DNA from: Priapulus caudatus
Taxonomy: Eukaryota; Priapulida; Priapulimorpha; Priapulimorphida; Priapulidae
Length of the DNA: 24,220 bases
NCBI RefSeq assembly: GCF_000485595.1
Contig: NW_014577246.1
Coordinates: 112,919-137,138, forward strand
Direction: 5' to 3'
This document shows, in pieces, positions 1-11,300 of this stretch; positions within the stretch are counted from its first letter, which is position 1, and each line of letters opens with the position of its first letter. The notes under the pieces were generated by a model that saw only the letters and a list, made by a program, of their open reading frames with translations, was not told the origin of the DNA and searched no databases. A program made the position numbers and the translations under genes.

Positions 1-406
1 AGGATAAGGAATTGAGAATGAAAATTGTTAAATATAAAAGATAAACCAAGATATGCATCTTTATAGAGATTACAACATACAAAATTTATATAATTTAAAA
101 TACTGGATGGTTGCACACAGACCCGCCAAGCACTATCACTAAGAACTCATATCCAGTGGACACAGACCCCACTCGCCTGCACTGTCCTATCTAAATACTA
201 TAATATGGAATTTCTTTTATCGGCGTACGATCTCACAATGGATAGCTGCTGTACGTGGGAGCTTAACAGTTGGATACGCCACGAATCTCTACATATTTGC
301 ACCAAGAGAATAACACGAAAAACATATGTTTATCAAGAGTTTTCAAAAGAAAAGTCCAACCCATTCGTACATGCTGTTATATAACAATAGCTTTTTGTCA
401 TTTACT
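1..406. other. 5' flank, no gene seen
   Basis: AT-rich sequence with frequent stops in all frames. I see no exon, RNA gene or repeat structure here. A short open frame at 270-512 runs into the repeat element that begins at 417 and has no protein-like composition. Confidence 0.6.
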
Positions 407-416
407 CCATATTACT

Positions 417-703
417 GCTGAGCGGGTCTGTGTGTCCCCCCCCCCCCGGATACTGCGGGAACGTACCCTGGGTACGGTGGGGTATACCGGAACGTACCCT
501 GGTACTATCTAATATGACGAACCGGAACCTCGCAATACGTCAGCACTAACTAGAACGTACTAGGGGTCGCAGCACCCTTGTACGGGACCATACTTGCCCT
601 AAAACCCAACCCAAACACCTAACAACCTAAACCGATAAACTAACCATATCAAATAGCCACCAGGGTACGTTCCGGTATACCTGGGGGACATAGACCCTAT
701 GAG
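417..703. repeat. MITE-like element with terminal inverted repeats and 10-bp flanking direct repeats
   Basis: The ends are related inverted repeats. The left end at 424-440 (GGGTCTGTGTGTCC followed by a C run) matches the reverse complement of 682-696 (GGGTCTATGTCCCCC). Inside, a perfect 23-bp inverted repeat joins 481-503 to 659-681. The unit is flanked on both sides by the same 10-mer, CCATATTACT, at 407-416 and 704-713, which looks like a target-site duplication. It has no coding capacity. A duplication of about 10 bp would fit a Mutator-like origin, but that is inference only. Confidence 0.6.
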
Positions 704-713
704 CCATATTACT

Positions 714-1202
714 ATTAATATTATGTCTCAGGTGTTCTAAGTTGGGTTGTGCTGTCATATAAATGTCATACGTAACAGTTTTTCCCCATGCTTATTATCT
801 TATTAGACCGATTTCTAAATATTGATATTGGGTGCAATGTCATTGTCGATGTTTACCCAATGTTCCTACTGTGTCCCATTATTAGTATAGTAGTATGAAT
901 TAGTAGCACGATTTTACCCAGCGCAGCGGGTACCCGCAGCTAGTAATACATAATCCACATAGCCTACATAATCCCGGGGATTATGTATAGGGAGTACGCA
1001 GCGTAGTGCGGAGTCCGCATTCGCGCCCACGTTGCGGTGTCAGGCATTTCTTTTGCAGTGAGGAGTTGTTTACCGCATATAGTAGGAGAGTTATTAGTGG
1101 TGCAATAAGATTTATTATACATTATTTTTATTTTTACTGATTTGTAGGAACTGCCAGTGATCTGCGGCGATGGTGCGTGCCGCGTGGGCGGTGGCAATGT
1201 TT
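714..1202. other. Intergenic, upstream of the candidate promoter
   Basis: No gene is recognised. It contains a near-perfect 23-bp palindrome at 965-987 centred on a CCCGGGG core. Base composition becomes richer in G, C and CpG from about 1000 towards the candidate promoter. Confidence 0.5.
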
Positions 1203-1341
1203 CTTCCGGTTCCACGTCCACCAATCAGTGAGCCCGTTACGGATTAAAGAGCATGAGTTAGAGGTGTGGCGCGCGTGCTGCCTACGAGAGCTGCTAGCTG
1301 GTGATGTCATAGTTGTTCCCTTTCTGTCAGACTCAGTTTCG
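1203..1341 (+). promoter_or_regulatory. Candidate promoter and noncoding first exon of the calpain gene
   Basis: A CpG-containing stretch carries an ETS-like site (CTTCCGG, 1203-1209) and a CCAAT box (CCAATCAG, 1221-1228), a pairing common in broadly active animal promoters. A strong splice donor, TTTCG|GTAAGT, follows at 1341/1342. It could pair with the acceptor at 1899, which opens the exon holding the start codon. The transcription start and the 5' limit of the exon cannot be placed from sequence alone. Confidence 0.35.
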
Positions 1342-1713
1342 GTAAGTGGTATTGGTAATTATACAACGTAGTATTAATAGTTATTTTATCTGATAATGGT
1401 GTGAGTCTGCAGTGGATTGTTCGGCTTCGAGGGTTATCATATTTACGCGATACTAGTACTAGTAGACTACTAGTAGTATAATACTCGAAACAGCAATGCT
1501 TTCACCACATGAATATACCGGTACATGATACAGTGTGTACAGTATGTACTGGTATAGTGGTATATGTGCCAATGCAAAAGCATGCATCTTTTGCAATATG
1601 AGAGTGCCAGAAAAAACATTTTACCAATAATACATCTGAACTATAAATTTTGGAATTGTTTCTGAATCGTTTGTGTGTGGCTTGTGACTGCCTGTGTGAC
1701 TCGCAGCTAGGGC

Positions 1714-1833
1714 AGTACCCGGTTATAGATACAATAATGTAACCCAACAAGAGTAGGGTTGTGCATGCCTACATTTGCACGTTTACAGGTACCCTACTCT
1801 TGTTGGGGTACATTATTGTATCTAGTACCCGGT
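1714..1833. repeat. Fold-back element with 33-bp arms and 10-bp flanking direct repeats
   Basis: Arms at 1727-1759 and 1791-1823 are reverse complements with one mismatch in 33 bases, separated by a 31-base loop. The 10-mer AGTACCCGGT occurs directly on both outer sides, at 1714-1723 and 1824-1833, as an insertion duplication would. It has no coding capacity and lies in the proposed intron between the noncoding first exon and the start-codon exon. Confidence 0.65.
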
Positions 1834-1929
1834 ATGTATTTATTATCTGGCGCAACCATATCTTCATCTTTATCACGGTATATGGTATTATCTTTTCAGA
1901 ATAACTCTTTAATTTGTGATCGGGTCAAC

Positions 1930-2103
1930 ATGGTTCTTGGACTGTGGAACAGTGCAAAGCCTTTCAAGGACCAGAAGTATGATGAGCTTAAGAAACAAGC
2001 CATTGACAGTGGAAAACTCTTTGAGGATCCTATTTTTCCAGCAGATGACTCATCTCTTGCCTATTCACAAAGATATGGAGCAGTGCAGTGGAAAAGGCCA
2101 AAG
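1930..2103 (+). CDS. Calpain coding exon 1 (start codon)
   Basis: Codes for residues 1-58, the N-terminal lead into the protease core, including [14 protein letters not shown] and WKRPK, which are hallmarks of CAPN5-type calpains. The ATG at 1930 has a good context (CAACATGG) and lies about where CAPN5 proteins start. The frame stays open back to a polypyrimidine/AG acceptor at 1899, so 1900-1929 is probably 5' UTR. A longer N terminus from an unseen upstream exon is possible. The donor is AAG|GTGTGT, phase 0. Confidence 0.9.
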
Positions 2104-2178
2104 GTGTGTAACTAGTAAATCAGTAAATCTATGTTGCACACACACATACACACGTGCACGCACACACATACACACGCG

Positions 2179-2219
<41 letters not shown>

Positions 2220-2334
2220 ACGCACACACACACACACACACACATACCCATGCACATGCACACATACACACGCGCACGCACACACACACACATACACACT
2301 CGCACGCACACACACACACACACATACACATGCG

Positions 2335-2383
<49 letters not shown>

Positions 2384-5300
2384 CCACACACACACACACA
2401 CGTGCGCACACATGTATATATATATATATATATATATTATTTGTCATAGGCATTCCTATATTTATTGGTTGAATGGACATATAAATGGCCTTATAGACTT
2501 CACTGCAACTGAACTGTGATTAGATTAAAGGGATAGTTTACTCTAGGTTCTAGGGTTATTTTCAGCTAATCTAGGTTATAATTACGCTACATAAAAAGTT
2601 TCATGGTTCAATCACCATTAGAAATATTATTAAAAAATGTTTTAAAACTAATGACTACAATTTGATTACAACGACGGTGGCGCCACTCAAAGCGCACGAT
2701 CTGATAAACCACTTTCCAGTCAAGGGCTACAGACCGAGGGTGTTTCTTATTTATTTATTTAAAAGCAAAAGGATTGTAATATCTTATAAACAACATATAG
2801 TTTCAGTTATAATATGGATAAATTTGCCCTAAAATGAATATCGTTCGGTTAAATAGCACTTAAGTATAAATATAATTGCACTTTTGTGATTAGCCCTCGG
2901 TCTGTAATCTGCAAAATAAATTGTCAAATACGCAACTTTTTCGGGGTGGCAGCACGGTCCCGGGTGTCATAGCGCCGTTCAAATTTCGTAGCGTTGATGT
3001 GTAAATAATTATAACAATTAAATTAGGTATTTGGTAACAAATACATGTGGACTGTGGGTATAGACGATTTGTTATACAGTAAGTACAGTTGTATGCAGTA
3101 AAATCCTAGAGGCTACTGTCCCTTTAAGGAATTAGGAATTACAGAATTTGTAGAAATTCTATGGGCTGAAATTCTATGGGCTTAGAGAGGTTAGAGAAAG
3201 CCGCTATTCTATTGATGTCTGTACACAACTACTTTATTTACTTAGTTTATACCTGTATGTATATAGTGATATCAGGTAAGATGTGAAAGTACATATCTTT
3301 ATATTGTTCCTGAATATGTATGTATTATATATGTTACCTGAAAATTTTATGGTGGTGCCTTTAAAACTTTGTTTACATGAGATATATCATATGCTAACAT
3401 ATAGTAATGATATACTTCTATTTTATTCTATGTGCAGGACCTGTGTGATAATCCACACATGTTTGTAGAAGGTGCCAGTGCTGGGGACGTAACCCAGGGA
3501 AGCTTAGGCAACTGCTGGTTTGTCGCTGCTTCATCCAGCCTTGCCCAGGAGAAAGCTCTGTGGAAAGAGGTACTAATACTTAAAAACACTAACAGCATCC
3601 TGGCTTTCTGTGAAAGTACCTATAGGATCTCAAATATAAAACTGATGTATTGGCCTTTTCAATTTAGTCAGGCCGAATATGGAGTGGTGCTCCTTCATAT
3701 TGAGGCCCACATGGCCAAAGCCATGCACAACCTAGAGATGACTCAAAGGTGCAGGGTTTTCATTATCTTTTATAGTAACAGGCCGAAATGCTTTTGCAAC
3801 AGGCTGTGGTGGGGTGCGGGGGGGGGGGGTTGTACCCCCCAAAAAAATTAAAACCTAGATGCTCTGAGATGCAATCTGGTGTATTCTGAGCTGCAGTAAA
3901 CAGACACATTTGGATTACAGTATGGTCCTTTTTTCCAATTTGGTTTCTCCTGGTACATTCAGAGTTCACCAAAAGTTTTCAAATTATGACGATTCAAGAC
4001 TCGCCTGGCCATGCTTTACAAAATTCTTACAGATATAATCAGGAGTCTATCAATATTGATAGACTCCTGATATAATGTGATCAACATTCCAGCCTATTAA
4101 TATATCATACTGGCTTCAGCTTGTAACAGATCCAAACGTTAAAAAATATACACTAATACTCTCCTTGTCTGTGATGTAATATGATCCACATATATGTGTT
4201 GTATATATACCACGTCTTTTGCCAGATGCTACACTAAGTGATGGCAGTGTGTGTGTGTTTTATAGTCTCTCTCGAAATACTCGTCGTACTGTGTTGTGAT
4301 TTTGCGGCGTCCCTTCCCAGGTGATTCCCGACCACAATGACCAGGACTGGGACGAGAACAAGCCCGAGAACTACGCCGGCATCTTCCACTTTCGTTTCTG
4401 GCGCTTCGGCGACTGGATCGACGTCGTCATTGACGACCGCCTCCCGACTATCAATGGACAGCTGGTCTTCATTCACTCGCAGTCACGGAACGAGTTCTGG
4501 AGCGCTCTCCTCGAGAAAGCCTATGCAAAGTATGTTCCCTCTGCATGCGGTGGGCCGTTATATACAGTTACATCTTGCAAATCTATTTACAGATCACTGG
4601 AAGATGCAGTAGTGTGTGTGTGTGTGTGTGGAGGGGGGGGGGCATCAGGGCAAGGGCCTCGCCATCGTCGAATCAACACCAGGATAACAAATTGAAAAAG
4701 AATATGAGGCTGTATGGAGCATTCAAACCTCTGCTTGCTTATTCTTTCACAAATTTAACACTTATTAGAGGACAAATTGCTATCTGAAGCACAAATATTC
4801 ACTGCTGACATGGGCCCGGTGAAGAGTTGAACCCCACTTGAAGAAGTGGCAGCTATCCCCCAGATCCCTCGCTGCTGGTGTTAGGCCCCCTCTGTTGGCC
4901 CATTCACATTCACAGAGCCATGATAGGATGGATGGGTTGCTTGCATTGCCGAAATAGGTTTCACGCACATAGTGAAAATCTCTCGGGCCTCACTGCACAG
5001 CACATGCATCACATCTGTCATCTAAATATCACAAATATCAATGCTGAATTTCCACTGACGGAAGAATGTCTCTAACAGACGTCGCGGGCATGACAACATA
5101 AAACGTCGCTTACAGCGATCGCGCACGCCATGAGAGACAGACGCTCAGCCTCTTTCTCCATGGTCTTGAATAGCCGGTACTGCTTCTGGTCATCGCCTGC
5201 GAAGCCATCCTCCTGCAGGCTGATCGTCTCGGCCACACCACCGGTGAAATCCTCTAGAGCCTCGGACAGGTTGCCACCATCGAGAGCCTCATAGCAGCCG

Positions 5301-8300
5301 CTCAACCTAAGGGGGGATGAGTCACCACGTGAGGGCAGCACTGGCGGGCTCGCGACCACACAAATTCGGGGAAAATACATTCTTTGAATGGTTTAGATAT
5401 TCCGGATGATCCACGTAACACTAGGTGTGAGGCGTGTACAATTTCTTCATTTCTGCCGATAGTCTTACAAAAAAATAGTGACTATCTTATCAGAATATTG
5501 AGCAACAGTCTCACCCATGAATGAATGGAAGCAAGATTACTGCATACAATGTAGTAACTACCTCGAATTACACATCATACACCAAAGTGTACAGTGTGAG
5601 TGAGCACCGGGTCCACCCGTTAAATAACTGTTACACTTAATAGTTTGTTACATGCAGGAACCTTTATGATAAAATAACCTGTGAAACTAGTAGTCGTAGT
5701 AATACTAGTATTCCATGTTTTTCTATACATGGCTTGGGATCTCATGTTTGTAGTATACGCTATGTTTCGCATGCTTGTTTGTAGGTATCCGGGGGTCAAG
5801 AGATTGAATCTCGTACTAACTCCGGGCTTGTTCGCGGCCACGCTTACGGCATCACTGCCGTCAAGAAGATTTACCTCGGCGATTCTGGCTTCCTTTACCG
5901 TTTCACGGGGAAGGAGAAGCTCTACATGGTGCGCATGAGGAACCCCTGGGGAGAGAAGGAATGGAATGGTGCCTTCAGTGACAAGTAGGTTAATTACTCT
6001 AATTTAATACATGTGAATGTTCCAGTTTTATAGATTGAGCTATGAACTAGAGATTTTATTTAATTTTATGATATTTTAATTAACTTCAATAAGTAATTTC
6101 TGGTACGTTTCACCCATCTGAATTGTACAAATGGGATCATGTATTGTATGTCAATCTTGCAAGCCATTACTCGTGCTAGATGTGTTAAAAGGTAGTTGTG
6201 GAATTAAAATAATTGTGTGTGGGGTATGTCACCTTTTTTATGTAGGTTATGTTAGGAAGTAACAGTTGCTAAATGTTTATTGCTGTTGATTTAGTGACCC
6301 AGAATGGAACAACATGTCTGAGGCGCAAAGGCAGAAGTTGGGAATGGCAAAAGAGGACGATGGGGAATTTTGGTGAGTTCGTTTGGAATAATGAGTTTCC
6401 ATGGTTTTTGAAGTATTTTGAATGTATGTATACAGCTAAATAATATGATAAATAATACCTACGAAAACTAGTGTTAAATACATTTGATAGTTGATGGGTT
6501 AATTTATTTAAAATGAAGTTATAATAATGTACAGGAAAAAGAAATAATTTAATTTATTAGTTTTTATCTGTGTTAGTCAAAAACTGACAGTGCTAAGTTA
6601 AGTTAATGCCGAGAGTCCACCGGACTAATCGTTACTGCAACCCACTCATCCGTGAGTAAATCTGACAGTTTTGGACTAACGGACTACCGTTAATTTCAAA
6701 CCCTGCTGTGCTGACTATATGAACTCCCCAAACTATCCTGTGATGTAATAGGGTAATGAATGCTGAAATTGTAAATGAATGTAATTCGGAATGCTGTACT
6801 TCCTATAGTTTTGCCCTAACAACTTTTGAATGCAGGATGGTAAATTAAAATGGTATATACAGGGCTCGAATTTCCCTATTGCTAACTCGCATAATGCGTG
6901 TCGATATTGAGAAATTGCGAGTAGAAAATATAAGCACTTGCTATTTTCTGCGAGTGGAAATTTATAGCGACATATGCAAAATATATACGAAGGCAAGAAC
7001 ACAATCACACACATGGCATGAAACAATCAGATTCACATACATAAATCACAACATAAGCTCATTCCAACGATTAGTAGTAATAGTATGCCAAAAGTGTATG
7101 TGATATTCAAAAAGTAGTTTATGTTGTACAAACAAAATTGCAAGTTAGAATTTATTTTAGCACGTAGGTTTTTTAGGCACTCACGATTTTTAGGCACTCC
7201 ACTCAGGGATGGACATAGTGACGTTTAACATCGGTCAGTTTTTTAATCGGTGTTCTGTGGGCATTTTTTTTTTAGGATGACAATGGAGGATTTCTGCAAA
7301 AACTTTACTGACGTGTCCATCTGTCGTCTGATCAATACACAATACCTAAGCCTGCACAAGAAGTGGTTCGAGGCAATGCGGTTTGGAAGCTGGACCGGTA
7401 ACTTGATGGGCGGATGCATCAACAACAGGAGCACGTTCTTGCAGAATCCTCAGGTGCGAGTCTACTGCACAGACTAAACTACGGAAGTTGGGTGTATAAT
7501 CTGTTTATCAAACCAACCATGCAAAGGTACTAACACACTTGATAGCTGACATATGGAACACATCCAGACTTTAGTCTCTGTAGTATACAAGTACAGTGTA
7601 GTGTAAGTATTTGCTTGGTTAAAAGTGCATTTATTAATATCGATTGGATAGCATTGCGGGCTTGCACATGTGAATATTTTGAGATTGAACTATCTTTGTT
7701 TCTCAAGCATACATGTGTGTCGCTTCAGTTCAAGTTTGAGATAGGCGACGATGAGGATGAGATCCTGCTCTCTCTCACCCAGAAGGATGTGCGCGACACA
7801 CGGGCGGTCGGTGGCCAGAATCTGCCGATCGGATTTTTCATCATGAAGGTTCGTCTGGTTGAACACCGCGACCTCCTCAGATGCTTAGGCGACACTTTGA
7901 CTGATTTACCGTTGAGACTATAGCTTTGTATTTAGCAGCCGAAGCATGTCAGGCTGGGGCGGGGGGCAAGGCATGTCATGGTGTGGCATGTGAGTTTATA
8001 GAGGGGGGCACGGTTCTATACGGCGTATTATATTATACAGTGTTCGCGGTGGTGTGACGCTAAGTGTTGTGTTGCAATCTAGGTTGAGCTGAACCGCAAG
8101 TACAGGCTGCACACGATCCACGAGAAGGCCGGAGACTCGGTGTACGCGCGCTCGCGCTGTGTGTTCCTGCGCATTACCCTGAAGAAGGGAACGTACGTTC
8201 TCGTGCCATCGACGTTCGAGTCGAACCAGACCGGGGACTTCATGCTGCGTGTGTTCACGAGCAGCACCTCCAACTGCAAGTAAGTGTGCGTCCAACTGCA

Positions 8301-11300
8301 ATAGCGTAATTCCGTGACAAAACGTCAAGGTGGTGGTCACACGATGTAGAATACTGTGGAGCGCATTGATCCGAGACCTGATTTGATGTCAACCAATCAG
8401 AGTATGTGCTGTTACAGCAGGCAGCGCTGCAAAACTTGGTTCATCATGCTGTTCCTGTGTAAAAAGGTACGAGTTTATTCAGTAGGTAGTGGAGTGTGCA
8501 AGATTGTGAGTGTGAGCTGCGACACGCCGCACTTAAATTCATGAGAGTTGTTACTGTGATATTTTGTTATGTCTGTGTTTTGCTTGGGGTGATTGAGTAG
8601 CAGATTTTTGTGGGTTCACCATTATTTGCATTACTAGTGACATTTATGTAGATTTGTGCTGTTTCTTTAAGTCATACCTATTTGGTTACAGCCAAGTCTG
8701 GTAACTTTAAAGCTACTTTACTCTGTCTACTCTTCTTCTATTACAACTGGTATTTTTATCTTGTATAATAGTTGTCACTAGTAAAAACTGTTCTGTGTAT
8801 GGGTTTCGTTCTTGTGGTAGAATATTGTTTGCTAAATTAAAACAGTTTATGTCACATTCTAAAAGTACTGTGAGTGAATGAAATGTGTATTATCTGTGTC
8901 AATGTTTACACATTACTTCTGTTCATCTTAAAAGTAGCTGATAGTTAAGTGGGAAAAGCGACCTGATTGCTTATGGAGCCGCCAGTCGTATTGTGTGATT
9001 GGTTGCCATTTGCTTCAGAGAGCTTGTATATCCACACCCGCAGCCTGGCTGCTTCGCTTGCCTATCTAAAAGTGCCCAGGGTATGAGTATTGTCACAGTG
9101 GTCAGGGCACGCGGACTCGAAAAGCTCAACTGGACTAATTCTGGAGGTACATCCATTTGTGAAAACAACTGCGCTACTCCGCACCAGTGTCACCTCGTTG
9201 CATTTAGTGGTTTTCATATACGTTTTCTTTCGCTTGCAGTAATCCTTGCCGTGATACTTGCCGTGATATTTGCTGTGGTATTTGCTGTGGTATTTGCAGT
9301 GCTACTTGGTATATGTATAACAGCTTGGAATTGCTTGGCTTATGAGACATATGAGGAAATGTCTCCGTGTGTCCATAGGTTGCAATATCATGACTAGCTA
9401 GTTCCTTCAATAAATGATTACCAATACCATGTAGAAAAGCGCATTCTTCCCCATTTTCCATCCCCGTGATCATTTTCCCTTACTCCTGTTCCTTAAATAG
9501 GTTATGGTTCCCTTTCCCGCCAGACAAACAGGATTTGGTTCCTATTTCTGCTCCACAAACAGGATCTGATCCCTTTGATTCTCCTCATACATGGATGCAG
9601 GGGCACTTATGATGCACTCCAAGCCTCTGTTTATGTGTTTGCTGCACATCACTTGCTATATTGTTGAATAATTATATTACACATCTCTAAAATTTAACAG
9701 TATAATGTAGCGACAGCTGCTGTCACAATTTCCTGCGTTCGCATGCGTAATCCCGCTGCTACACATAATTCCAAGTGTGATATCGTTTGCAATAATATAC
9801 TTTTTACTGTCTTGTGTGTGTGTGTGTGTGTGTCTATGTGTCTACGTGTGTGGTGGTGTATCAAGGAAAGTTACCATCTGCTGCCGTAATGTGAAACGCG
9901 GATTTTGCTAAGCCAGCATGCTGCATGTCTGCATTAATTCTGTATTTCTAGAGAGTTGACTCTGGACCATCCGCAGCCTAGCTGCTGGACGTGCATCAAT
10001 GCCCCGAGTTGCCTTACTCTCGTAACGTGCATGTCTGCCACTGGCCTAGAAAAGCAAGACAGCGAAGGAGGTGGGAGAACAACATGAATATGATCATAGC
10101 ATCGAAATGCTTTCTGCTTCTATTCCTTCATGCTTTCTTGGAACTGGTTGAAATGCTTGAATACTTTCTTTTCAGAATTAAAATTCTGTACTTTTTATGT
10201 AGATAACTTTATTTACGGTGATATATTTTATCTTCTCTTTAGTCTTGAGCATAAATCTTTTTAGTATTGTTGAAACATGTAAGCAATGTAATTCAAATTA
10301 GCTATCATGAACTTTGATTGATTAACTTGTAACGCTGAAGGCATGTTTTCTCATAGTCAAAACCTCATGTACGGTCATCATTAAATGGTCCCTGCTTCAC
10401 TTCGTTATGTTATGATTACGCGTACTCATATTTATATGGATCAATTGGCAAGATTTTAAAGTTTGTTGATACTGGGTACATTTCGAAGGTAAACTGGCAA
10501 TTTCATATTGATTTTGCAGGGGCTGATCCCTACTGCATTATCAACTGCGAAGGGAAGAAAGTGACAACACCTACAGTGCAAGATTCTACCAATCCAGAGT
10601 GGTACAATGGATCTGCAATCTTCTACAGGAAGAAACTGCTTGAGCCTATCGTAATTGAGGTAGGGCTTGGGTACCTCTTTGGAGCAATCAAATCTGTTGT
10701 AATGTCTTGTGTGTGTGTGTGGGGGGGGGGTTCGCTTATAGACATAGGATATGTTGTATTAGAAGAGCATTACCAATGCATGTGCACTGATGTCGCATGT
10801 TTTAGCACAGCAATCTCGACTACCCCTTTTTTAGCTCAGATGCCGCTTGTAGAATCGCATGATTGTCCGTCCGTCCGTCCGTCTGTCAACAGTTGGGCAC
10901 AAATCTTAACCGCTCGACGTNNNNNNNNNNCTGCTGACATGGGCCCGGTGAAGAGTTGAACCCCACTTGAAGAAGTGGCAGCTATCCCCCAGATCCCTCG
11001 CTGCTGGTGTTAGGCCCCCTCTGTTGGCCCATTCACATTCACAGAGCCACCAGTTTCACAGGTTATTTTATCATAAAGGTTCCTGCATGTAACAAACAAT
11101 TCAGTGTAACAGTTATTTCATGGGTGCTCACTCACACTGTACACTTTGGTGTATGATGTGTAATTCGAGGTAGTTACTACACTGTATGCAGTAATCTTGC
11201 TTCCATTCATTCATGGGTGAGACTGTTGCTAGTTATTCTGATAAGATAGTCACTATTTTTTTGTAAGACTATCGGCAGAAATGAAGAAATTGTACACGCC

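Larger units (their letters stand above)
2104..3437 (+). other. Intron 1 of the calpain coding region
   Basis: The 1,334-bp intron holds a long CA/TA microsatellite followed by a 603-bp TTAA-flanked element (both listed separately). The rest, 3128-3437, is AT-rich with no other structure recognised. The acceptor is TGTGCAG at 3437. Confidence 0.85.
9147..9951 (+). other. Intron between alternative exons 10a and 10b, left copy
   Basis: An 805-bp intron with a 12-bp minisatellite at 9245-9304 and a (GT)n tract at 9813-9833. It is long enough that steric hindrance between the two exons' splice sites would not by itself enforce exclusive use. Confidence 0.75.
4802..10831. repeat. Duplicated block, copy 1 (left), with inverted exon 4
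   Basis: About 6.03 kb that recurs at 10931-17029 in the same order. Copies of exons 5-11 are in sense, and exon 4 is inverted. The coordinate offset to the other copy steps from 6,120 to 6,198 through small indels, including a 48-bp minisatellite difference and a 12-bp GT-tract difference. Every exon copy keeps its splice sites and open frame. Either one haplotype placed beside the other, or a young duplication. Confidence 0.93.

Noticed and set aside
2065-2519. Long open frames rich in His-Thr and Cys-Val
   Set aside because: They are translations of the CA/TG microsatellite in several frames and have no other content.
4802-4920. Possible SINE or tRNA-derived sequence (hairpin CCACTT-GAAG-AAGTGG and a GTTGAACCCC string)
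   Set aside because: No proper A and B boxes or cloverleaf could be drawn; its two copies are explained by the block duplication.
5072-5380. A separate minus-strand gene
   Set aside because: The protein is exactly calpain exon 4 with intron readthrough at both ends; it is an inverted copy of 11351-11659, not an independent gene.
6733-7026. 97-codon minus-strand frame preserved in both blocks
   Set aside because: Preserved only because the whole intron is duplicated; it overlaps a fold-back element and shows no domain.
8356-8544. Possible third alternative exon in intron 9
   Set aside because: No similarity to exons 10a/10b, and I could not find an acceptor and donor pair with phase 2 in and phase 1 out.
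9204-9473. Hydrophobic Ala-Val-Ile/Phe repeat protein suggesting a membrane segment
   Set aside because: Generated by the 12-bp intronic minisatellite read through from exon 10a; the exon's own donor lies before it at 9146.
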